DNA of 64,000 nucleotides from VRUE01 sp963747765 (GTDB lineage: Bacteria > Actinomycetota > Thermoleophilia > Solirubrobacterales > 70-9): NCBI GenBank assembly GCA_963747765.1, contig CAVVGH010000005.1, positions 186,001-250,000 on the forward strand, in the 5' to 3' direction. Below the pieces are notes generated by a model. The model saw only the letters and a list, made by a program, of their open reading frames with translations, searched no databases and was not told the origin of the DNA. Positions 1 through 9,591 of this stretch are shown here, piece after piece (within the stretch, counting starts at the first letter, position 1; each line of letters opens with the position of its first letter). Both the position numbers and the translations under genes were made by a program.

Positions 1-560
1 TGGAGGCTGACGGCGAGAGCGTTGACTTCGTCTTGGTCGACGGCGACCACTCGGCAGACGGGGCGCGCAGAGATATGGAAGACATCCTCGCCTCGAACGC
101 GGTCGGGCGAGCTGTGCTCCTCGCGCACGACACTCTGAACCAGGAGGTGCGCCGGGGCCTGGAGGAAGTGCCCTATGCGGATTTCGACAAGGTGTGCTTT
201 GTGGATTTCGACTTCGTCGGCGGGTACGTGCCCGCGAACCCGCCCCTGCGAGGCCAGTGCTGGGGAGGTCTTGGGCTCGTGATCCTCGATGAGGCCGGCG
301 ACTTTCGTACGGCGCATGAGGTCGGCTGGTCGGAGATGCTTCCGCTTCCTGAGCTCGTGTGGCCGGCGGCGGACGCCCTACGCGAAGACCGCGAGGCCGG
401 GAATATGCCCGGCGGTGTCGGCATGCCTCCCGAGGACCAGCGCGAGGATGGAGAACTTGCGCATTACCGGAGGCTTGCGGAGGAACTGCAGACCTCGCTG
501 TCCTGGCGCGTAACCGCTCCGTTGCGGGCCGTGAGCAGGCGCTTTCGGCGTCACCCGTAG
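1..560 (+). CDS. SAM-dependent methyltransferase, C-terminal part (cut by window edge)
   Basis: The reading frame is open to the left edge, so the N-terminus and SAM-binding motif I lie outside the window. The visible part has the VDGDHS motif typical of Methyltransf_24-type class I methyltransferases, then an alternating alpha/beta pattern ending in WGGLGLVILDE. The last 40 residues turn into a charged helix with the tail SLSWRVTAPLRA, resembling the short amphipathic tails on many surface-glycan glycosyltransferases and methyltransferases. A broken paralogue with the same layout and tail lies at 52722-53586. It probably methylates a glycan or nucleotide sugar; the substrate is unknown. It converges on the next gene with about 30 bp between. 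Confidence 0.75.
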   Translation, partial: EADGESVDFVLVDGDHSADGARRDMEDILASNAVGRAVLLAHDTLNQEVRRGLEEVPYADFDKVCFVDFDFVGGYVPANPPLRGQCWGGLGLVILDEAGDFRTAHEVGWSEMLPLPELVWPAADALREDREAGNMPGGVGMPPEDQREDGELAHYRRLAEELQTSLSWRVTAPLRAVSRRFRRHP

Positions 561-592
561 CGGCGGGTCAGCGGCAAGCGGCCTTTCGCGCG

Positions 593-1600
593 CTATCGCT
601 CGGCGGGTGCGATCTCGTAGCGGCTCCAGAGCGCCGGGTCATCGCGCAGCCAGTCGGCGAGTCGGCCGAAGCCGGTTGGCAGGTCGTCCTCGGCCTCCCA
701 GCCGAGTCGCTCGCGTGCCAGTCCCGCGTCGCCGACCCAGACCGCCGCGTCCCAGGAGCGCTGGGGCTCGGTGCCCCATTGTGGCTCCTCGGAGATTCCC
801 AACTGGGCGCGGGCTACCTCCACCACCTCGCGCAGCGTGGTCTGCCGGCCGGAGGCGATGTTGAGGACGCTGCCACGCTCGATGTCGTCCCGTTCGGCGG
901 CGAGCAAGAAGGCGCGCTCGGCGTCCCGCACCGAGACGAAGTCGCGGGGCGTGTCGGGCGAGACCAGGGGCGGCAGCTTCCCTTCCAGCCCGCGGGCCAT
1001 GAGGGTCGGCATCAGGCGGCCCGGCTCCTCCCACGGCCCGTAGACCGAGTAGAGGCGCAGGGTGACGACGTGGGCGTCCTCACGCTGGGCGACGAAGCGG
1101 CAGTGGAGGGTTGCCGCTGCCTTCATCACCGCATAGTCGCTGTTGGGCTCCGGCAGCTCGTCCTCTCGGGGCGCGTGATCCTGGAAGCCGTACTCGGACG
1201 AGGAGCCGGCGTGCACGAAGGCGGCTAAGCCGTGGCGCTGGCAGGCCGCGAGCAGCCGCACCGTGGCGACGAGGTTCGTCTGCATGATGCGCTCGGCGTC
1301 GCGCTGCCACGAATAGGCGCCGTGGGCAGCCAGATGGAATACCCACTCGGGGCGCGCCTCCCGTACGCCCGCCTCGATCGCCTCGGCGTCGATCAGGTCG
1401 ACCGCGGATACGCGGACGTCATTCTTCAGGTCGTCGAGGCGCCAGGTCGTGCCACCGGGTCGCACCCAGGCGACCACGTCGTGCCCGGCGCGGGTCAGCG
1501 AGGCCGCGAGGTTGGCGCCGACGAAACCGCCGGCGCCCGTCACTAGGGCCCTCACCGGAGAGGCGTTGGCTGTGGCGGACGGCGCACAGCGGGTGATCAT
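593..1600 (-). CDS. NAD-dependent epimerase/dehydratase (extended SDR)
   Basis: About 335 residues, the usual length for extended-SDR nucleotide-sugar epimerases and reductases. The N-terminus holds the Rossmann motif TGAGGFVGANL, followed by HLAAHGAYSW, the catalytic Ser region HAGSSSEYG and the YxxxK pair as YAVMK. C-terminal VYGPWEEPGRLMP and DFVSVRD match the sugar-binding half. It likely acts on a nucleotide sugar for the surrounding glycan locus; the exact substrate cannot be read from sequence. The ATG at 1600 gives 15 residues before the first strand; a GTG at 1555 is an alternative start. It is divergent from the methyltransferase at 1646, only 45 bp away. Confidence 0.85.
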   Translation of the reverse strand: MITRCAPSATANASPVRALVTGAGGFVGANLAASLTRAGHDVVAWVRPGGTTWRLDDLKNDVRVSAVDLIDAEAIEAGVREARPEWVFHLAAHGAYSWQRDAERIMQTNLVATVRLLAACQRHGLAAFVHAGSSSEYGFQDHAPREDELPEPNSDYAVMKAAATLHCRFVAQREDAHVVTLRLYSVYGPWEEPGRLMPTLMARGLEGKLPPLVSPDTPRDFVSVRDAERAFLLAAERDDIERGSVLNIASGRQTTLREVVEVARAQLGISEEPQWGTEPQRSWDAAVWVGDAGLARERLGWEAEDDLPTGFGRLADWLRDDPALWSRYEIAPAER

Positions 1601-1631
1601 AGGTCAGCCGCAGACGCGCGGGCGCTGTCTC

Positions 1632-1637
1632 TATGCT
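1632..1637 (+). promoter_or_regulatory. -10 box TATGCT for a leaderless transcript
   Basis: TATGCT ends 8 nt before the GTG at 1646, so transcription would start at or next to the start codon. The same TANNNT-N7-9-start layout recurs at a dozen gene starts in this window. Confidence 0.5.
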
Positions 1638-1645
1638 GTCGCCGC

Positions 1646-2596
1646 GTGACGCCAGGTGCCTCCACCGAAGCCCTCGGCGAGCTGACGGCGCGCAGCTGTC
1701 CGACCTGTGGCTCGACCGACGACAGCACGATCTTCGCCTCGCAGCGGCTCGACATGTCGAGCCTCGACCAGCACGCCTTCGCCTCGCGCAAGCGCCCCGA
1801 GCACATGCGGCTGCGACTGGTCGAGTGCCCAGGTTGCGATCTCGTCTACGCCAGTCCGGTTCCCTCGCCGGAGGCGCTGGCCCGGCTCTATGACGAGGCT
1901 GCGTTCGATAGCGTCGAGGAGGCCCGCTACGCGGCCCGCTCCTACGCGCAGGAGCTTCGCGAGCTGATCCCGACCCTGCCGGACCGCCAGGGCGCGCTCG
2001 ACATCGGGACCGGCGAGGGGGCCTTCCTCGCCGAGCTGCTGCAGCTCGGCTTCACGGAGGTGGGCGGGGTCGAGCCATCGCGGGCGCCGATCGATGCCGC
2101 CGATCCCGCGGTCGCGAACCTCATCGAGCACGACGTCTTTCGCCCGGACATCCGCCCCCCGGCCAGCCTCAGCCTCGTCACCTGCTTTCAGACAATCGAG
2201 CACGTTCCCGACCCCGCCACGCTGGTTCGCGGCGCCGCCGGCCTGCTGAAGCCGGGTGGGCTCTTCGTGCTCGTCTGCCACAACCGGCGGGCGACGATCA
2301 ACCGCCTGCTCTCGATGCGCTCGCCGATCATCGACATCGAGCACATGCAGCTCTTCTCGCCACGCAGTGTGGTCGAGCTGCTGCGCCACGGAGGGCTGCA
2401 GGAGGTCGGCCACCGCACGATCCGCAACCGCTACCCGCTTCGCTACTGGATGCGGTTGCTGCCGCTGCCCGACCGCCCCCGGGAGATCGTCGAGCGAGCG
2501 CTGGCCCGCGGCGGCCTGAGCGCTCGCCCGGTCTCCCTCAACGTGGGGAATATGCTCGCCTGGGGCCGGGCGCCTCTACCCCCTGCGGAGCGTTGA
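1646..2596 (+). CDS. class I SAM methyltransferase with N-terminal cysteine pairs
   Basis: 316 residues. Residues 18-21 (CPTC) and 62-65 (CPGC) form a zinc-ribbon-like pair typical of C-methyltransferase-like and glycan methyltransferases. Motif I is LDIGTGEGAFLAEL, the acidic motif follows as GGVEPS, and FQTIEHVPDP plus LKPGGLFVLVCHN complete a Methyltransf_11/23 fold. It probably methylates a nucleotide sugar or glycan. The GTG start fits a -10 box 8 nt upstream, suggesting a leaderless message. The last 59 bp overlap the 3' end of the convergent glycosyltransferase at 2538-3508. Confidence 0.85.
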   Translation: MTPGASTEALGELTARSCPTCGSTDDSTIFASQRLDMSSLDQHAFASRKRPEHMRLRLVECPGCDLVYASPVPSPEALARLYDEAAFDSVEEARYAARSYAQELRELIPTLPDRQGALDIGTGEGAFLAELLQLGFTEVGGVEPSRAPIDAADPAVANLIEHDVFRPDIRPPASLSLVTCFQTIEHVPDPATLVRGAAGLLKPGGLFVLVCHNRRATINRLLSMRSPIIDIEHMQLFSPRSVVELLRHGGLQEVGHRTIRNRYPLRYWMRLLPLPDRPREIVERALARGGLSARPVSLNVGNMLAWGRAPLPPAER

Positions 2597-3508
2597 GGAT
2601 CGACTCGACGACGAACGGCGGTCGTCGCTTGACCTCCTCGTACATGTGCCCGAGGTAGGAGCCGATGATCGCCAGGCAGAGCAGCTGTATCCCGCCCAGG
2701 AAGAGGATCAGGACGATCAGCGTCGTCAACCCGCGGGGAGCGGCCGCCGGGTCGACGACGCGCAGCACCAGCTGGACGAGCAGGCTGACGAAGGAGGCCG
2801 CGACGACGACCAGCGCCATGCCGGTGATCACGTCGAGCGGTGCGTAGGAGAAGGAGACGATCGCCCGGCGCGCCCAGCCGAGGTTCTTGAGGAAGTTGTT
2901 CGTCGTGGTGCCGAACATCCGCTCCGGGCGCACGTAGGGAACGCCCACCTGCTTGAAGCCGACCCACGCGCGCAGGCCGCGCAGGAAGCGGTGCGACTCT
3001 GGCATCGAGTTGATCGCGTCGACGACCCGGCGGTCTATGAGGCTGAAGTCACCGGCATCGACCGGAACGTCCACATAGGCGAGCCGCCTGAACACGCGGT
3101 AGAAGGCCTTGTAGAACTTCCGCATGAGGAAGGGCGCCTCGCGCTCGACCCGCTCGCCGTAGACGACGTCGTAGCCCTCGCGCCATTTCTCGACGAAGCT
3201 CGGGATGACCTCCGGCGGGTCTTGGAGGTCGCCGTCGAGCAGGACCACGGCGTCGCCCGTGGCGATTCGCATCCCGGAGGTGAACGCGCTCTGCGAGCCG
3301 AACGCCCGCGCATGGTTGACGACAACGACCTTGGGGTCGCGAGTTGCCAGCTCGGCGAGCACCTCGCCGGCGTTGTCGGGGAGCCGTCGTTGACGAAGAT
3401 GATCTCGTAGTCCGCGCCCAGGTCCTCGAAGGTCGCGACGAGCCGTTCGTGCATGATCGGCACCGCCGGAGCGTCCCGGTAGCAGGCGATTACGGCCGAG
3501 ATCTTCAT
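2538..3508 (-). CDS. GT2 polyprenyl-phosphate glycosyltransferase (GtrB/DPM1-like), one frameshift
   Basis: The protein starts MKISAVIACYRD with the GT2 motif FVNDGSP, then the frame is lost at about 3377-3388. Restoring one base rejoins it to DNAGEVLAEL and the acceptor motif DGDLQDPPE. The rest is a full GT2 catalytic domain plus two C-terminal membrane helices (about residues 230-255 and 265-290), the layout of GtrB/ArnC-type enzymes that make polyprenyl-phosphate sugars on the cytoplasmic face. Such lipid-linked sugars feed GT-C enzymes, and a GT-C-like gene starts just upstream on the other strand. The single missing base in a GG/CC run could be a sequencing error. A -10 box TAGGGT lies 9 nt before the ATG. 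Confidence 0.8.
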
Positions 3509-3533
3509 CGCCGACTCACCCTACCTTGAACGG

Positions 3534-3539
3534 TATAGT
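3534..3539 (+). promoter_or_regulatory. -10 box TATAGT for a leaderless transcript
   Basis: TATAGT ends 8 nt before the GTG at 3548. This spacing supports 3548 as the true start of the frameshifted membrane protein. The complementary strand carries the box for the divergent GT2 (TAGGGT at 3518-3523). Confidence 0.5.
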
Positions 3540-3547
3540 CGCCGCCC

Positions 3548-5740
3548 GTGGCGGTCGAGGTCGCTCCTGAGCAGTTGCCGACGGCCCCGAGCCGGTGGCT
3601 CAGGTCGGCGGGAGGCCGCTGACGGCGGTCGACTCCGCCGCTCTGAGACTGCTCGCCTGCGCCGCTTCGGCCGCGTTTCTGATCTGCCTGCTCGTTCTTC
3701 CGCGGGGCCCTTCGGAGCTGAACGAGACGCTGTCGTGGGTGTTCGTCTTTGCCGGCGGACTTCCCTTCGGCTTGGTTCTCGCCGCCTACCAGTCGCGCTT
3801 GCTCGCCGCCGCGGCTCCCTCGGCCGCGGCGCGCGGCGTGGCCGGCGGCACGATCCTGCTCGCCCTCGCCCTCCTGCTTCGCAACTTGGGGGTGGGGGAC
3901 CAGGTCACCACGCCATCGTTGCCGTCGCGGCGATTGGCGCTCTGGCCGCACCCGTCCTGGCCGCCCGCCTCTGGCGTAACCCGGCCGACCGTGCGGGTCG
4001 CCCTGCTCGCCTCATTGCCGTGGCCGCCACGGTCTTTGCCATCTTCGCTCTTCGTCCCCGACTCCGCGTTGCGGGCCGGCGCACTGCTCCCGGCGCTCGC
4101 CCTGGCGATTGTCGCACTTGTGATCCTGCGCCTCGGCGCGCGGCAGCCGCGCTCGAGAAGCGCGGGACCAGCGGTGGACATCGTGATCTGTGTGCTCATC
4201 GCGCTGCTGGTGATCCAGCTCCCAAGGCTTGCCCCATACACGCTCGCCGTTACCGAAAACCATCCCTTCTTCCTGGGCCCGGCGAACGACGTGCTGCACG
4301 GCCGTACGGTGCTGGCCGGCACCTGGTCGCAGTACGGCGTCGGCCTGATCGACGCCCTGGCGCTGTTCTTCGCCGTCGTGCCACCCGGCTTTGGGACGTT
4401 TGCCCTGCTCATCGTCGCGTTGACGACCGCGCTCTACCTGTGTGTGTACGCGACCCTGCGCCTGGCCGGGCTTGGGCAGTTGCTCGCCGCCTTAACGATC
4501 GGGGTCGGGATCGCGGGAAACCTGTTCGCCCGCTCGACGTGTACGTGGGGTATCCAAGCGACACGCCGCTGCGCTTCGGCCTCCCCTATCTGGTGATCCT
4601 CTTCGCGGTCGTCGGCGCTCGCCGTCCGGCGCGGGCTCGGCTGATGCAGGCGATGACGATTGGCGTGGTGGCGATCTCGGCGATCTGGAGCTTCGAGACG
4701 TTCGTCTACTGCGGCGGTACCTACGGCGCTCTCGTGCTCGTCGACGCGATCGACGCTCGCACCGACGTCCTGCGGAGGGTGTTTCGGGGCGCCGTCGTCG
4801 GCCTCGCCGCCGCCGCTGCGGCGCTCGCCCTGTTCAGCCTGCTGACGCTCGTGCTCGCGGGGCGCCTGGAATGGGGCCCCTACTTCGAATACCTCACCCT
4901 CTACTCGGTCAACGGCTTCAGCCAGCTGCCGGTCGTCTTCTTCTCCCCAGGCCCGCTGATCGGGGCCGCGATCTTCGCCAGCGCGGTGATCCTCCTCTGG
5001 CTGGTTCGCGAGCGCCCCGAGGCGCTTGCGCCCGAGCTGCGTGCCGGCCTCGCCGGATTCACCGGGCTGGCGGTCGTGACCTTCACCTACTACCTCGGCC
5101 GGTCGCACCCGAACAACCTGCTCGTCCTGCTGCTTCCGGTGGTGGCGCTCGGCGGGCTCTGGATGCAGCTTCTGCTGCGGGTGCCGGCAACGCGCTGGAG
5201 GACCGCGGCTGCCGCACCGGTCGCCATCGCCGGGGCGATGGTCGCCGTCTTCGCCTGGCCGGCCATACAGCAGAAGTGGGGCGACACCGCGCTGGCGCTC
5301 GCGACTCCGGGAGGGGGCCGCTCGCTGGGCCGCTCGCTCGATCGGTTGGCGGACAACCCGGTCCTGAACCGGGCGGCGCCCGGCGGCGTGGCGCTGCTGG
5401 ACGCCCATCTGCCACCCCACGCGCCCGCGCTGGTCCTGACCGAACCCAACCTGACCACGGAGATCCTGGTGCGCTCCGGCGGCGAAACCTGCTGCCGATA
5501 TCCAATCTCGGGGAGGACGACCTGATCGACTCCAGCCGGGGCCGGGTCCTCGCCGCGATCGAACGGGTGCCCGCCGGGACCCTTCTGCTGACATCGCCGA
5601 TCCCGGCTCAATGGGTGAGCAACATCAACCACCTTCGACTGTTTGCCCTGCGCGCGCTGTACGCACGGTTCGCGTTTCGGCCAGTTGCGCAAACGCCCGA
5701 CCGAGTCGACCTCGTGCGCCTCGTCCCGCGCTCGAGGTAG
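3548..5740 (+). pseudogene. polytopic membrane protein, GT-C glycosyltransferase-like, several frameshifts
   Basis: One long hydrophobic protein of about 730 residues can be rebuilt only by changing frame near 3620, 3890, 4065, 4530 and 5480. Pieces in order: PEQLPTAPSRWLRSAGGR; helices around LLACAASAAFLICLLV; IVAVAAIGALAAPVLAA; ALLPALALAIVALVIL; loop with LGPANDVLHGRTVLAGTWSQ; DVYVGYPSDTPLRFGLPY; YLGRSHPNNLLVLLLP; and a soluble tail ending VRLVPRSR at 5740. Many membrane helices, a large loop and a small C-terminal domain suggest a GT-C enzyme using lipid-linked sugar. Five breaks in one gene mean either a pseudogene or a run of indel errors; hydrophobicity is continuous across every break, which favours recent loss or error. 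Confidence 0.65.
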
Positions 5741-5764
5741 CGAGGAAGGCAGAGTCCCGGCGCG

Positions 5765-6687
5765 TCAGCCGGTCAGGTCAAGCGCCCGCTCGAGCTGGTC
5801 GGCCAGGTGTGGGGCGCTGAGGCCGTGGCGGTCCTCGAGGAACTGCTGTGAGCCGGTTCGCCACCCGGCATGCGGCTGACCCCGGCGCGCAGCAGGCGGC
5901 AGTCGAGGCCGCGCTCGGCGATCGTCTCGCCGACCAGCGATCCGAGCCCCCCGTTGCGGTAGTGCGCCTCGACGGTCAGCGCCGCCGGCATCTCGCTCAA
6001 GAGCTCCGCGATGTCGTCGATCGGGCTCGGATTGAACGAGGACACCAACCCGACCGCGGCGTCGATGCCGTGCTCGGCGAGGCGCTCCGCCGCCGTGGTG
6101 GCCTCGTGGGCGATCGAGCCGATCGCGAGGATCGCAACGTCCCTGCCCTCGCGCAGGATCTCCAGACGGCCGAGGCGAAAGCGGCCGTCGAGGCCCGGCA
6201 GCGCGTCGCCACGCTTGCTGATCCGGAAGTAGACCGGCTGCGGCAGGCCAACCGTGTCGCGCAGCGCAGCGCGCGCCTGGGCGGCGTCCGCCGGGGCGAC
6301 GGATGCGATCGCCGGCTGGACGCGCATCACCGCGTAGTCCTCGAGCGCGAAGTGCGTGATCCCGTTGTGCCCGTAGTCGAAGCCGCCGCCGATCCCGACG
6401 ATGCGCACCGGCAGGTCGTGCAGCGCCGCGCCGTTGCGGATGAACTCGTAGGGGCGCAGCGTCGAGAAGGTGGCGATCGAGTAGGCGAACGGCACGAAGC
6501 CCGCCTCGGCGAGACCGGTCGCGACGCCGAGCATGTTCTGCTCGCCGACGCCGCAGTTGACGAACCGGTCGGGGAAGCGCTGCTGGAAATCCTCGAGGAC
6601 CATGAAGCCGAGGTCGCCGGTCAGCAGCATCACCCGCTCGTCCTCAGCGGCGATTGCGATCAGCTCGTCGACGAAGTCGTTTCTCAC
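5765..6687 (-). CDS. transketolase C-terminal subunit (one frameshift near the 3' end)
   Basis: About 305 residues carrying the pyrimidine-binding and C-terminal domains of transketolase/DXS-type TPP enzymes. Seen are LLTGDLGFMVLEDF, the conserved VNCGVGEQNMLGVATGLA with the catalytic Glu, and FAYSIATFSTLRPYEFIRN. The GTG at 6687 overlaps the TGA of the N-terminal subunit (GTGA), so the two are coupled. Near 5857-5868 the frame slips; in the other frame the expected ending GSQQFLEDRHGLSAPHLADQ continues to a stop at 5765. Split transketolases in glycan clusters can supply pentose or heptose precursors or attach a two-carbon branch to a nucleotide sugar; which applies here is unknown. Confidence 0.8.
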
Positions 6688-7483
6688 GATGCGGCCCGCA
6701 GTTCCAGCTCGCCGAGCGCCGTGGCGAATTTCTCGTCGTCGAGCGGCAGGTAGTGCCATTCGATCTGCGATTCCATGAACGACACCCCGTAGCCGAACGT
6801 CGTCTCGCGACGATCGCCCTTGGCATCCCTTCGCCGGCCGGCTCCAAGGCCGCGGCGAGCGCCTCTTGGTCGTGGCCGGGAATCGACTCCGCCGACCAGC
6901 CGAAGGCCGACAGCTTGCCCGCGACCGCGCCGAGGTCGATCACTTCGTGCGTGTAGCCGAGCGCCTGCTGGCCGTTGAGGTCGATGAGGAGCGTGAGGTT
7001 GTCGAGGCGGTGATGGGCGGCGAACATGACTGCCTCCCAGGTCGAGCCCTCGTTGAGCTCGGCATCGCTCATGATCACGAAGACGCGGCGGTCGGAGCCA
7101 TGTCGCTTTGCGGCCAGCGCCGCCCCGGCCCCGACGGATAGGCCGTGGCCGAGCGAACCGGTGCAGAAGTCGACTCCCTCCAGGCCGTGCTCGGGGTGCA
7201 CGCCGAGCAGCGTGCCGTCGGCGCAATAGGTGTCGATCGCCCCCTCCTCGAGGCGGCCCTCCAGATGGAGCGCCGCGTAGAGCGCCAGGGCGGCGTGGCC
7301 CTTGGAGAGCACGATGCGGTCGCGGTCGGCGTCCCCTTCGAGGTCGGCCGCCGAGATCACTGCCGCCACCAGGTCGGCGATCGAGAGCGCCGACCCGATG
7401 TGGCCGACCCTCGCCCGGTAGGACTGCTCGATGATCGTCCGCCGGATGGCGTTGGCATAGGCAGATCGCTCGACCGCGTTCAT
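6684..7483 (-). CDS. transketolase N-terminal subunit (one frameshift)
   Basis: About 266 residues matching the TPP-binding N-terminal half of transketolase: SYRARVGHIGSALSIADL, ILSKGHAALALYA in the form VLSKGHAALALYA, TGSLGHGLSVGAGAAL and the GDGE-like site as IMSDAELNEGSTWEA. The frame slips at about 6800-6812. The other frame then gives the family ending FGYGVSFMESQIEWHYLP and stops at 6684, overlapping the C-terminal subunit start by 4 nt. The ATG at 7483 has a -10 box TAGCCT 9 nt upstream. Together with 5765-6687 it should form one heterodimeric TPP enzyme. Confidence 0.8.
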
Positions 7484-7584
7484 GCCTGGCGCAGGCTAGC
7501 GGATCGGCACCTGGGCGCCCACAGCCGTGGGTGCGCGCAACGGCCTCGGATGACGGCTCCGCCCGATATCGTGCGGCGGCCCTG

Positions 7585-9591
7585 ATGCGAGGCTCCGCCG
7601 CACAGCCGTCGCCCCGCGCTCGATCGCGGGGTTGGCGCTCAACCCTCAGCGACCCCGCCGTGGCCGGGATTGCCGTCTACACCCTGGTCGCGATCGGGGC
7701 GGCGATCGCCGCATACCTCGCCGTCTTCACGATTTGGGCCGGCTACGACGACGAGGGCACGCTCCTGGTCACGCTCAAGGCGTTCGCGCAGGGCCACACT
7801 CTCTACCGCGACATATATACGGAGTACGGGCCCTTCTACTACGAGGTCTTCGGCGGCCTCTTCGCCCTCACCGGCCACGCGGTCACCAACGACGCGAGCC
7901 GCTCGATCGTGATCGTGGTCTGGGTTGGCACCAGCTTCTTGTTCGGCCTCGCGGCCCAGCGCCTCACCGGTCGCCTGGCGCTTGGCGCGACCGCGATGAT
8001 CGCCGCCTTCGCCACGCTCTATGTGCTCGCCAACGAGCCGATGCATCCGCAGGGGCTCTGCGTCCTGCTGCTTGGCGCGTTTGTGCTCACCGCCGTCTTC
8101 GGCCCCACCCTCCGCCCGCTTTGGTCCGGCGCTCTGGGCGGCGCCCTGCTCGCGGCGCTGGTCCTCACCAAGATCAACCTGGGCGCCTACTCGCTGGCCG
8201 CCGTGGCACTGGCCGCGGCGCTCGCGGTCGGGCCGTTGCGCGGCCGCCGGTGGATCGTGTGGCCGGTCGTCGCGGCTGCGCTCCTGCTGCCGCTGTTCGT
8301 CACCGAGCGCGATCTGACCATCGTTTGGGTGCGCGAAGTGGCGGCCGTGCAGGTGTTCGCCCTGGCCGCGCTCGTCGTGGCCGCCTGGCCCCTGGGCGCG
8401 GGACGGGAGGACGCGGGCGACGGCGTCGTGCGCTGGCTGGTCGGCGCGCTGGCGGGCTTCGCGGTTGCCTTCGTCGCGATTGTCGTCGCGATCGCCATCA
8501 ACGGCTCCGCCCCGAGCGACGTCTACGAGGGTGTCGTCACTGAGGCACTGCGGGTTCGCGACGTCGTCCTCAGCCAGTTCCCGATGGCGCCCGCGGCCGT
8601 CGACTGGGCGATCGCCGCCGTCGCCGCGGCCGCGATCAGCGTGCGCGTGCGCTCGACCGGGGACGGTGGCCCGACGATCTGGCCGGGCCTCCTGCGGGCC
8701 GCTGCCGGCCTGGCGATCTGGTTCACGATTGCGCGGATTACGCCGCTGTCGCTCAACCCCTCCGCCGGGAACCAGGACACGCTGCCGGCCCTGCTGTGCT
8801 GGGTTGCCGCGATCCCCCCGGCTGGCGTGGACGAGAGCCCCTTCAAGCGCTTCCTCCGCGTGCTGCTGCCCGCCCTGGCTGTTACCGAGGCGCTGCAGGT
8901 CTACCCGGTCGCGGGCAGTCAGGTGGGAATCGCGGCTCTCACCTTCGTCCCGGTGGGAGCGCTCTGCCTGGCCGACTCGCTGACCTCGCTGCGCGCCTGG
9001 AGCGCCGCGCGGGGCGCCGGCGCGCTGCAGCGCTTCGGCGTCGTTGCCACGATCGTCACGGTTGCCGTGGCGGCCGACTTCGCCGCCAACTCGATCCTGC
9101 GCTCGATCAGCAACAACGAGACCGTCTACAGGGCGCAGGTGGCGCTCCCCTTCGCCGGTGCGACCCAGATTCACGTTCCGCAGGACGTCCACGACGACTA
9201 CACCCGCCTGATCTCTCTCCTGCACCGCTACCGGTGCACCGAGTTCATCGGCTATCCGAACATCAACAGCTTCTACCTCTGGTCGGGGATCGAACCGCCC
9301 GCCCCCTATGCCCCCGGTGCCTGGATGGAGGGCCTCGACGACAAGCGACAGCAGCGCATCGTCGACCAGCTGCGCGCCTCGCCGCGCCCGTGCGCGATCC
9401 GCAACGATGCGCTCGCGGCGGCCTGGCTGGGCGGTGACGAACCTCCCGACAGGCCGCTTGTGAACTACGTGCTCAACGACTTCCGGACGGTTGCCAAAAC
9501 CGGCGAATTCCAGTTCATGCTGCCCAAGGTCACGACCGAAATGTCAAAGGCACCGACCGAAAAGCCCAAGACTGCGACCGAAAAGCCTTGA
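7585..9591 (+). CDS. polytopic membrane protein, GT-C glycosyltransferase-like
   Basis: About 668 residues, intact. A short cytoplasmic N-terminus is followed by a helix (GIAVYTLVAIGAAIAAYLAV) and an extracytoplasmic loop with acidic AGYDDEGTLLVTLKA and TEYGPFYYEVFGG, the place where GT-C enzymes carry their catalytic acidic residues. Ten or more further helices follow, then a soluble C-terminal domain of about 150 residues (HVPQDVHDDYTRLISLLHRY, IGYPNINSFYLWSG). The likely role is transfer of a sugar from a polyprenyl-phosphate donor outside the membrane; donor and acceptor are unknown. I prefer the ATG at 7585 over an in-frame GTG at 7531. The stop overlaps the TTG start of the next gene (TTGA). 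Confidence 0.75.
   Translation: MRGSAAQPSPRARSRGWRSTLSDPAVAGIAVYTLVAIGAAIAAYLAVFTIWAGYDDEGTLLVTLKAFAQGHTLYRDIYTEYGPFYYEVFGGLFALTGHAVTNDASRSIVIVVWVGTSFLFGLAAQRLTGRLALGATAMIAAFATLYVLANEPMHPQGLCVLLLGAFVLTAVFGPTLRPLWSGALGGALLAALVLTKINLGAYSLAAVALAAALAVGPLRGRRWIVWPVVAAALLLPLFVTERDLTIVWVREVAAVQVFALAALVVAAWPLGAGREDAGDGVVRWLVGALAGFAVAFVAIVVAIAINGSAPSDVYEGVVTEALRVRDVVLSQFPMAPAAVDWAIAAVAAAAISVRVRSTGDGGPTIWPGLLRAAAGLAIWFTIARITPLSLNPSAGNQDTLPALLCWVAAIPPAGVDESPFKRFLRVLLPALAVTEALQVYPVAGSQVGIAALTFVPVGALCLADSLTSLRAWSAARGAGALQRFGVVATIVTVAVAADFAANSILRSISNNETVYRAQVALPFAGATQIHVPQDVHDDYTRLISLLHRYRCTEFIGYPNINSFYLWSGIEPPAPYAPGAWMEGLDDKRQQRIVDQLRASPRPCAIRNDALAAAWLGGDEPPDRPLVNYVLNDFRTVAKTGEFQFMLPKVTTEMSKAPTEKPKTATEKP

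Noticed and set aside
4434..5594. 386-codon minus-strand open frame
   Set aside because: Antisense of the frameshifted membrane protein; no recognisable fold.
7639..9225. 528-codon minus-strand open frame
   Set aside because: Antisense of the GT-C-like gene at 7585; its composition (R, D, G, E, Q) is that of a shadow frame in GC-rich DNA.
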